Origin: an uncultured Collinsella sp.
Lineage (GTDB): Bacteria; Actinomycetota; Coriobacteriia; Coriobacteriales; Coriobacteriaceae
Direction of reading: 5' to 3'
NCBI GenBank assembly: GCA_902497025.1
Contig: CABVDJ010000023.1
Coordinates: 1 to 35,859, forward strand
Length of the DNA stretch: 35,859 bases
Part shown: in pieces, positions 28,769-35,859 of the stretch
How the letters are laid out: each line of letters opens with the position of its first letter
How positions within the stretch are numbered: position 1 is the stretch's first letter
Program-made: the position numbers and the translations under genes
Notes under the pieces: generated by a model
The model's database searches: none
What the model was told of the DNA's origin: nothing
Seen by the model: only the letters and a program-made list of their open reading frames with translations

Positions 28769-29077
28769 GCTGTTAGTCGAGGACGCCTCTGGACAGTTAG
28801 TTCAAATTCGTATTTATTAGAGAGTAGGAGAAGGCTGATTTGGACTCATTCGGCCTATTTTTGGCAATCTGAATCGATAAAGATGCTCAGCCAAGCCGGG
28901 AACGGCCCAATAATGGGTTCGCGTCGGCTTCCAAGCGGCAATTTTGTGCCCAAGGCCACGGCCAAATTATACGCATCTGAACTAACTGCCCATCACTCTC
29001 CATCAACCTTTTTTCCAAACCAAATCAGTCAACGTACGTCATGGCAATATCCGGTAGGTCGCAGGGTGGCGGCTGAG

Positions 29078-29123
29078 CCTTTCTCTCGGGAAACTTCGCG
29101 AAGCCCAGTTCCCGAGAGAAAGG
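29078..29123. repeat. Palindromic element, copy 2 (inverted relative to 28575-28619)
   Basis: CCTTTCTCTCGGG (29078-29090) pairs with CCCGAGAGAAAGG (29111-29123). Then AA pairs with TT, one A is bulged, and CT pairs with AG. It differs from copy 1 at two positions that pair with each other (G-C here, A-T in copy 1). It lies about 325 bp upstream of the GH31 gene. Confidence 0.88.
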
Positions 29124-29447
29124 TACGGTCTGTGTGATACCAGATAAACAGTACATTTTTGCTTAATTGATATTTGACTGAAGAACCAATTGGTATGGCT
29201 TATTAAGCCCACCTTGCCATTGACGATCATTTTAATACCACTGGGAGAATTCCGAACTTGGTTGCGCAACTGCTCCCGTATGCTGATTCAACCTAATAGG
29301 TGGATATCTGGTTACTACCAGTTGACCCCTTGGTAACGGGTGGGACCACTGCGCGGAATGTACCGAACACCCCCCGTTTGATGCGTTCGCCCATGCTGCA
29401 GGGCGTGCGTCCGCGATGATTCCGCATGTCGGAGGGAAGGAGTCCAG

Positions 29448-32400
29448 GTGCGTAGGAATTCCATTTTTACGAAACGGTGGGTGAAGGGAAGCGCGGTCCT
29501 CGTTGCCACTGCAGCGACGCTCGTGTTTGCCAATCCCCAGCAGGCGATTGCCACGCCACTCAAGGGCGTCGACTCAGCTACCGTGTCTCAGTCTGCCTCG
29601 AACGTCGTCGACATCGATTTCGCTGACGGCATCAAGGGCCGTATTACGTTCCTCGAGGACGGTATTTTCCGCTATAACGTCGACCCCAAGGGTGAGTTTT
29701 CCGAGTACGCCACGCCGCGCAGTAAGTCCCACACGGCTAAGATCCAGGCTCAGCCCGATACTTCGGACGCCTACAGCAAGCCGAGTGCGACGGTTGCCGA
29801 CAAGGGCGACGCTATCGAGATCACCGGCGGAAAGGCGACCGTGATCCTGGACAAGGCGACTGGCAAGATGAGTATCAAGTCAGGCGACCGTGGCGTGGTT
29901 TCTGAGTCCGCGCCCCTCGACCTTGATAAGAAGGGTACCGTCCAGACGCTCGCCAAGGAGAAGTCCGAGAACTTCTTTGGCGGCGGCACCCAGAACGGCC
30001 GCTTCCTGCACACCAACCAGACCATCGCCATCTCCAACACTAACAACTGGACCGATGGCGGCGTTGCCTCGCCCAACCCGTTCTATTGGACGAGCGACGG
30101 CTACGGCGTGCTCCGAAACACGTTTGCAGAGGGTTCCTACGACTTCGGTTCCACGGACTCATCGACGGTCACGACTTTGCACAACGAGAATGAGTTTGAT
30201 GCCTATTACTTCGTGGCGACCAACGAGGGCGCCTCGAACGTGGCAACCGAGATGCTGCAGGACTACTACAAGGTGACCGGCAATCCGGTGCTGCTGCCCG
30301 AGTACGGTTTCTACCTGGGTCATCTTAATGCCTATAACCGTGATGGCTGGTCAACGACCTCGGGTCAGAAGAAGTGGGAGACCAAGGGCAGCAAGTCCTC
30401 GAGTGAGAAGGGCGACGTTAAATACGAGTCCGGCATGTCGACGGGCTACAAGCTCGACGGCACGCTTGCGGCCGAGACGCTCAACGGTGAGGGCCCTACG
30501 GTTGATACCGAGAACATGAAGGCGACCGATTTCGACCGCCAGTTCTCCGCCCGGCAGGTTATCGATGACTACGAGGACAACGACATGCCGCTCGGCTGGT
30601 TCCTGCCGAACGACGGTTACGGTGCTGGCTACGGCCAGAACGGTTACTACAAGACCGGCGGCGTCAACTCCGACGGAACGAGTTCTGCCGAGCGCCTCAA
30701 CGCCGTGCGCGCCAACGTCGACAATCTTAAGAAGTTCACCGAGTATGCCAACTCCAAGGGCGTGAGCACCGGTCTCTGGACCCAGTCGAACCTCGAGCCC
30801 GATAGCAACTCCGAGACCCCGTGGCATCTGCTGCGCGATTTCGATTCTGAGGTCAAGACTGGTGGCATCACCACGCTCAAGACCGACGTCGCTTGGGTCG
30901 GCTCCGGCTACTCCTTTGGCCTCAACGGCATCAAGACGGCCTATGACACCGTGACCACCGGCGCCAACAAGCGCCCCAACATCATCACGCTTGACGGCTG
31001 GGCCGGCACGCAGCGCTTTGGCGGCATCTGGACCGGCGACCAGTACGGCGGTAACTGGGAGTACATTCGCTTCCATATCCCCACGTATATCGGCCAGAGC
31101 CTCTCGGGCAACCCCAACATCGGCTCCGATATGGACGGCATCTTTGGTGGCGATCCCATCATCTCCGCTCGCGACTACCAGTGGAAGACATTCACGCCCT
31201 CTATGCTTGACATGGACGGTTGGGGCACCTACCGCAAGTCGCCCATGACGCACGGCGATCCCTATACGGGCATCTCGCGCTTCTATCTCAAGCTCAAAGC
31301 ACAACTCATGCCCTATATCTACACGAGCGCGGCCTCGGCGGCCAACATCGACACGGGCAACGGCGATACCGGCCTTCCCATGATCCGCGCCATGCTGCTT
31401 TCCGACAACTCCGAGTACGCCGCAAGCACCTCGACGCAGTACCAGTACATGTTCGGTGAGAACTTCCTGGTGGCACCGGTGTATCAGGATACCCAGGCAG
31501 ATGAGAACGGCAACGATGTCCGCAACGGTATCTACCTGCCCAACTACGGTACCGACGAGAATCCCACCATCTGGATTGACTACTTCTCGGGCAAGCAGTA
31601 CCGCGGCGGTCAGGTCCTCAACAACTACGAGGCTCCGCTTTGGAAGCTGCCACTCTTTGTTAAGGCAAACGCCATCGTGCCGATGTACGCCGAGAACAAC
31701 AACCCCGAGGCCGTGACCGAGACCAACACCAAGGGCACCAATCGCAGCCAGCGTATCGTCGAGTTCTTCGCCACCGAGGGTGAGGGCAGCTTTACGCAGT
31801 ACGAGGATGACGGCTCCTCCATCGAGAACAACACGACCGAGGACGATTCCTACGGCACAATCGACAATATTTCCTACGGTGAGCATGTGAGCACCGTCTA
31901 TAAGTCGAGCGTGGTGGGCGGCACGGCGACCTTTACCGCCGAGACATCGCGGGGCGGCTACAGCGGCTACGACTCCAACCGCACCACGACCTTTGTGGCC
32001 AACGTCTCCGCCAAGCCCACGAGCGTCTCCGCCAAGAACGGCGGATCCGCGCTCAACGTGGTTGAGGTCGACTCGCAGGAGGCCTTTGACGCCGCGACCC
32101 CCGAGGCCGGCCAGGCGGTCTACTTCTACAACGAGACCCCCAACCTCAACCACTACGGTAGCGACGCAGGCAGCACCGAGGCCGAGCAGGGCGAGAGCTT
32201 CAACAACACCAAGATCACCACGAATCCCAAGGTCTACGTCAAGTTCGCGAAGACCGATGTCGCCACGGCAGCGCAGACGCTCGAACTGGGCGATTTCGTG
32301 AACGCCGATGCCACGCTCGCGGCCGACCGCTTCAACGAGAACCTCTCCGCACCCGCGAACTTTGCTGCCCCCGAGGACGCCACGACCCCCACGAGCATTA

Positions 32401-35400
32401 AGCTCACTTGGGGGAAGGTCGATGGTGCTACCTCCTACGACCTTAAGGTCGACGGCACTGTGTTCGCCGTGGGCGATGCGGCAGAATTCACGCATACCGA
32501 TCTTGCCTACAACAGCAAGCATACCTACCAGATTCGTTCGCGCAACGCCGATGGCTACTCCGCATGGAGCGACGTGCTTGAGGCGAACTCTGCGCTCGAC
32601 CCGTGGCGGAACGTGCCTGAGGCCGAGGAAATCACTTGGGAGGGCTCGCTCTACGGTAGCCATAAGGCCGAACTCGCCTTCGACCATGAGTTCCAGTCGG
32701 GCGACGGCGGTTTCCACTCCGGTGGCAACGATCTGGGCAAGGCGCTTACCGTTGACTACGGTCGCGCTTACAAGCTCGACAAGCTCGAGTACTATCCGCG
32801 CGATGATGCCGGTAACGGCACTGTGACCAAGATGCGCATCGAGACGAGCCTCGACGGCGTGCATTGGACGACGCAGGAGGTCGACTGGGATCGCTCCGCC
32901 GCATGCAAGACGGTGGCGTTCGACGGCGCCGTGGCCGCGCGCTACGTGCGTATGACGCCGCTCGCGTCCGTGGGCAACTTCTTCTCCGCCTCCGAGATCG
33001 CCATCTACAAGACCGACGGCACGGACGGCTTCGCTGTGGGCTCCAACCTCAACAAGGCCACGGTCTCCGACGGCGACTACTCCAACATGAAGAATTACCT
33101 GGGTCTTGAGAACCGCGAGCCCGACACCTCGACGTTCGACTCCCAGATCCGCGCCCACTTCGCCGACCTCAACGGCAACGGCGTCTACGACGTGTACGAC
33201 TACTCCTTCACCATGGCGGCGCTCGACGGCGGCACCAAGCAAAAGGGCAAGGCTGCTGGCACCCTCGCGGTGATCCCGAGCAAGATGGAGGTCGAGGCCG
33301 GCGACGAGATCACGGTCGACGTCTACGCCACCGACGCCGAGAACATCAACGCGCTCGGTGCGCTCGTCAACTTCAACAGCGACCAGTTTGAGTATGTCTC
33401 CGAGAGCATCGCGCAGGATGCGTCGACGGCGGGCATGGAGAACCTCTCGCGCGAGAAAGTGCAGTTCACGGATGGCCACCAGACCATCAACCTGGCCTTC
33501 GCCAACCGCGGCGACGCCAAGCTCTTCAACAGTACTGGTGTGGTCGCGAGCTTCAAACTCAAGGCTAAGACGGCCGGCAAGGTCGAGCTGCCCTCGACGT
33601 CTTGGCTCGTCGGCCCGGCGTGCGACGCGCTCGAGTTCGTGAGTGATGGCACCGTGACGATGCCCAGTGTCCCGCAGCCCACCAAGTCCGAGTACGGCCG
33701 CGACGCCTTTGACATCACGATGACCAACGACGAGCTTCCCACCGACGACGGCACCAACGTCGAGAAGCTCATCCAGCAGAAGAGCTATGACGGACTGTTC
33801 GACAACAATGAGGGCGGCAACGACTTCGAGTTCCTGTGGAACTATGGGCCCAACTGGATCGACGGCAAGATGCCGACCTACGTCAAGCTGCCCGCCACGA
33901 TGACGTTCGCCTTCAAGACGCCGTCGAAACTCGATAGCGTCGAGGTCGTTAACCGCAACGGTGGCAACGGCACCGTGCAGAAGATTAAGTCCGTCGTGAC
34001 GTTCGAGGACGGCTCGACCCAGGAGTTCTCGGGCGGAAGCTTTGATTCCTATCAGGCTCGCTACGCCTTTGGCCTCTCTGCCGAGAACAAGGGCAAGAAG
34101 GCGACCAAGGTCGAGATCACGCCGCTTGAGGCATCGGGTGACCAGATGCTCACGCTGCGCGAGATCAACTTCAACTACACACAGGGTGTCGAGGCCATCG
34201 AGGGTGTCGAACTGGGCAAGAACCAGACCGAGTTCTTCGAGGGCGATGTGACGCTCGTCGACGCCAAGGCCACGCCCGAGAGCGCCGGCTACCCCTATGT
34301 GACGGTCGAGAGCTCCGATCCTTCTGTGGTGAGCGTCTCCGCTGTCCAGGCCGGCGATAGCGTGAGCTACTACCTGCGCGCCAACAAGGCCGGCAAGGCA
34401 ACGATCACGGTGGCGTCGGTGCTCGATCCCTCCAGGACCGCATCCTATGGGGTCGAGGTCAAGGCTGGTGTCGACACCTCTGCGCTCATGGCAGCGCTTT
34501 CCAAGGCCGCGGGCTACAGCGAGTCCGTCTACACCAAGGATTCCTATGCAGCCCTCACCGCTGCGGTCGAGGCGGCTCAGAAGCTCCTCGATGGCGGCCA
34601 GGGCAGCTATAGCAAGAAGGATGTCGCAGACGCCACGGCCAAGATCGAGCAGGCAATCGACGGCCTCAAGATGCGCCCCGTCGATGAGAAGAGCCTCATC
34701 AACACGCCCGAGAACCGCGAGAACGTCAAGGTGACCGGCTTCTCGAGCGAGGCCGACTATGAGGGCAGCAACGCCGTCAACGCTCTTGACGGCGATGAGC
34801 AGACGCTCTGGCACAGCGACTATGCTAATAAGACCGGTATGCCCCAGCACCTGACCGTCGACCTGGGCCGCGACTACGATCTCACCGACGTCACGTTCCT
34901 GCCGCGCCAGGACGGCGGCATGAACGGCGATATCTTTGAGGCCGAGGTGCTGGTCTCCGACACTGCCGACGGTTATGAGATGGGCACCGCCACGTCGATG
35001 GGTACGTTTACCTTCGACAACGACGGCCGCGTGCTCACCGACCGTGGCGACTGGAAGCAGATGAGCTTTGGTGCCGCGCGCGGTCGCTACGTGACCGTCA
35101 AGGTGCTCCACGCCGGCGGTGGCAGCGTTGACGCCTACTGCAGCATGGCGGAGCTCAAGTTCTACGGTACGGCCGTTCCCAATCCGGTGGCGAAGGACGA
35201 CCTCGCTGCCGCGATTGAAAAGGTTGATGCCGAGGTTGCAGCCGGCGACCTTAAGGCCAGCGACTACACCGAGGCTTCCTGGACCGCGTTCCAGAATGCC
35301 TTGGCGAGCGCCCGCGCCATCCTGAGCGACGAGAACGCCACGCAGGACGAGGTCGACCAGGCACTCAAGGCACTCGAGAGTGCTCGCGACGCGCTTGAGA

Positions 35401-35858
35401 AGACTCCGGTGACCCCGGTCGAGAACCCGACCAAGAAGCAGCTCAAGGCCTTGGTCAAGCAGGCGAAGGAGACTGACACCAAGGGAAAGACGGCCGAGTC
35501 TGTCAAGGCCCTGACGGATGCCATTACCTACGCCGAGGATGTCTTGGGTGATGAGAATGCTTCCGACGCCCAGCTCCAGGCGGCCTATGACCAGCTCAAG
35601 CTGGCCATCGAGGGCCTTAAGGATGCCGACTCCGGCAACCAGGGCGGCTCGGGCAACCAGGGTTCCGGCAACGGCTCGAACGGCGGCGGCCAGGCGGGCA
35701 AGCCCGCAGGCGACAAGGCCCAGAGCGGCAAAAAGAACGGTTCGGCGATCCCCAATACTGGCGACCAAACGGCGGCAACCGTCGCGACCATCGGTGGCCT
35801 TGGAGCCATCATCGCCGCGATCGGTGCCTTCTTCCACCGTCGTAATAAGGCTGAGTAG
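29448..35858 (+). CDS. Secreted, wall-anchored GH31 glycosidase with CBM32, dockerin-like, cohesin, FIVAR and IPNTG modules
   Basis: A 2136-residue exoenzyme, complete to its stop. In order: signal peptide (1 to about 37), N-terminal beta domain, GH31 barrel from about 284 ('LPEYGFYLGHLNAYNRDGW'), FN3 (about 966-1050), CBM32 (1063-1192), dockerin-like calcium loop ('DLNGNGVYDVYDY', near 1240), cohesin (1270-1406), a second carbohydrate-binding-like domain (1416-1580), Ig-like domain (1581-1674), FIVAR (1675-1745), CBM32 (1747-1909), two FIVARs (1912-2061), Gly/Asn linker, IPNTGD at 2101, TM and basic tail. Candidate catalytic residues are Asp480 ('LKTDVAWVGSGYSFGLNG') and Asp531 ('GIWTGDQ'). 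The motif set resembles GH31 alpha-N-acetylgalactosaminidases more than alpha-glucosidases, so host mucin glycans are the inferred substrate. GTG start with GAAGGAG upstream. Confidence 0.9.
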   Translation: MRRNSIFTKRWVKGSAVLVATAATLVFANPQQAIATPLKGVDSATVSQSASNVVDIDFADGIKGRITFLEDGIFRYNVDPKGEFSEYATPRSKSHTAKIQAQPDTSDAYSKPSATVADKGDAIEITGGKATVILDKATGKMSIKSGDRGVVSESAPLDLDKKGTVQTLAKEKSENFFGGGTQNGRFLHTNQTIAISNTNNWTDGGVASPNPFYWTSDGYGVLRNTFAEGSYDFGSTDSSTVTTLHNENEFDAYYFVATNEGASNVATEMLQDYYKVTGNPVLLPEYGFYLGHLNAYNRDGWSTTSGQKKWETKGSKSSSEKGDVKYESGMSTGYKLDGTLAAETLNGEGPTVDTENMKATDFDRQFSARQVIDDYEDNDMPLGWFLPNDGYGAGYGQNGYYKTGGVNSDGTSSAERLNAVRANVDNLKKFTEYANSKGVSTGLWTQSNLEPDSNSETPWHLLRDFDSEVKTGGITTLKTDVAWVGSGYSFGLNGIKTAYDTVTTGANKRPNIITLDGWAGTQRFGGIWTGDQYGGNWEYIRFHIPTYIGQSLSGNPNIGSDMDGIFGGDPIISARDYQWKTFTPSMLDMDGWGTYRKSPMTHGDPYTGISRFYLKLKAQLMPYIYTSAASAANIDTGNGDTGLPMIRAMLLSDNSEYAASTSTQYQYMFGENFLVAPVYQDTQADENGNDVRNGIYLPNYGTDENPTIWIDYFSGKQYRGGQVLNNYEAPLWKLPLFVKANAIVPMYAENNNPEAVTETNTKGTNRSQRIVEFFATEGEGSFTQYEDDGSSIENNTTEDDSYGTIDNISYGEHVSTVYKSSVVGGTATFTAETSRGGYSGYDSNRTTTFVANVSAKPTSVSAKNGGSALNVVEVDSQEAFDAATPEAGQAVYFYNETPNLNHYGSDAGSTEAEQGESFNNTKITTNPKVYVKFAKTDVATAAQTLELGDFVNADATLAADRFNENLSAPANFAAPEDATTPTSIKLTWGKVDGATSYDLKVDGTVFAVGDAAEFTHTDLAYNSKHTYQIRSRNADGYSAWSDVLEANSALDPWRNVPEAEEITWEGSLYGSHKAELAFDHEFQSGDGGFHSGGNDLGKALTVDYGRAYKLDKLEYYPRDDAGNGTVTKMRIETSLDGVHWTTQEVDWDRSAACKTVAFDGAVAARYVRMTPLASVGNFFSASEIAIYKTDGTDGFAVGSNLNKATVSDGDYSNMKNYLGLENREPDTSTFDSQIRAHFADLNGNGVYDVYDYSFTMAALDGGTKQKGKAAGTLAVIPSKMEVEAGDEITVDVYATDAENINALGALVNFNSDQFEYVSESIAQDASTAGMENLSREKVQFTDGHQTINLAFANRGDAKLFNSTGVVASFKLKAKTAGKVELPSTSWLVGPACDALEFVSDGTVTMPSVPQPTKSEYGRDAFDITMTNDELPTDDGTNVEKLIQQKSYDGLFDNNEGGNDFEFLWNYGPNWIDGKMPTYVKLPATMTFAFKTPSKLDSVEVVNRNGGNGTVQKIKSVVTFEDGSTQEFSGGSFDSYQARYAFGLSAENKGKKATKVEITPLEASGDQMLTLREINFNYTQGVEAIEGVELGKNQTEFFEGDVTLVDAKATPESAGYPYVTVESSDPSVVSVSAVQAGDSVSYYLRANKAGKATITVASVLDPSRTASYGVEVKAGVDTSALMAALSKAAGYSESVYTKDSYAALTAAVEAAQKLLDGGQGSYSKKDVADATAKIEQAIDGLKMRPVDEKSLINTPENRENVKVTGFSSEADYEGSNAVNALDGDEQTLWHSDYANKTGMPQHLTVDLGRDYDLTDVTFLPRQDGGMNGDIFEAEVLVSDTADGYEMGTATSMGTFTFDNDGRVLTDRGDWKQMSFGAARGRYVTVKVLHAGGGSVDAYCSMAELKFYGTAVPNPVAKDDLAAAIEKVDAEVAAGDLKASDYTEASWTAFQNALASARAILSDENATQDEVDQALKALESARDALEKTPVTPVENPTKKQLKALVKQAKETDTKGKTAESVKALTDAITYAEDVLGDENASDAQLQAAYDQLKLAIEGLKDADSGNQGGSGNQGSGNGSNGGGQAGKPAGDKAQSGKKNGSAIPNTGDQTAATVATIGGLGAIIAAIGAFFHRRNKAE

Positions 35859-35859
35859 T

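Larger units (their letters stand above)
28543..29447 (+). other. Gene-poor 0.9-kb region between carB and the GH31 gene
   Basis: No convincing gene. The region holds two inverted palindromic elements (28575-28619 and 29078-29123), a perfect 36-nt palindrome with an overlapping terminator-like hairpin (28712-28768), and AT-rich sequence between and after them. A TTGACT (29174-29179) upstream of AT-rich sequence could be a -35 box for the GH31 gene, but no well-spaced -10 was found. A 164-codon open frame (28643-29137) crosses three of these structures and has no protein-like composition. Confidence 0.6.

Noticed and set aside
28643..29137. Plus-strand open frame of 164 codons, with an ATG at 28685 preceded by AAGGAG
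   Set aside because: It runs through the 36-nt palindrome and one palindromic element, has no recognisable domain and has a composition unlike the neighbouring genes. Kept only as a possible short leader frame in the attenuator-like finding.
30351..35837. Very long open frame on the minus strand opposite the GH31 gene
   Set aside because: It mirrors GC-rich codon use of the plus-strand gene, has low-complexity Val/Leu/Gly/Asp composition and no domains, while the plus strand encodes a clear multidomain protein. The same applies to long antisense frames opposite typA, purD and carB.

Overview
The window looks like the chromosome of a high-GC, Gram-positive gut actinobacterium of the Coriobacteriia, most likely Collinsella or a close relative. 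The grounds are high-GC codon use, the gene order rpsF-ssb-rpsR-rplI-dnaB-purA, a PyrR-type hairpin placed over the carA ribosome-binding site, fimbrial proteins of the kind common in this class, and sortase substrates with the variant motifs LPEAG, IPSTG and IPNTG. Genus assignment is inference from gene content; no database search was possible.

Layout. 1-326: a partial tRNA-Ile, tRNA-Ala and a second tRNA-Ile, with terminators. 439-1809: a DUF151 (bifunctional nuclease family) gene, a small membrane protein and an acidic protein of unknown function. 1927-3765: the translational GTPase TypA/BipA. 4191-9555: a two-gene surface operon encoding a large isopeptide-type adhesin and a fimbrial D2-type pilin, overlapping by 8 bp and with no sortase gene beside them. 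9777-11718 (minus): a bactofilin-like membrane protein and a TRIC/UPF0126 membrane protein. 11850-13120: a PD-(D/E)XK-like nuclease gene bracketed by two inverted copies of a strongly palindromic element of about 80 bp. 13192-13421 (minus): two tRNA-Ser genes. 13916-18600: the replication/translation cluster rpsF-ssb-rpsR-rplI-dnaB-purA. 18719-23576: purD, a NUDIX hydrolase, an ABC exporter and a one-TM protein. 23787-28542: carA-carB behind a PyrR-binding hairpin. 28543-29447: a 0.9-kb gene-poor stretch with a second inverted pair of palindromic elements and a perfect 36-nt palindrome. 29448-35858: a 2136-residue, secreted, wall-anchored GH31 glycosidase with FN3, CBM32, dockerin-like, cohesin, Ig-like and FIVAR modules.

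Functionally, most of the window is housekeeping (translation, replication, purine and pyrimidine synthesis). The accessory content is surface-directed: an adhesin/pilin pair for attachment and a modular glycosidase that probably acts on host mucin-type glycans. All three depend on a sortase encoded elsewhere.

The least explained features are the two families of inverted palindromic elements. One pair flanks a nuclease gene closely enough to suggest a mobile or REP-like module. The other pair differs from its partner only at two positions that base-pair with each other.
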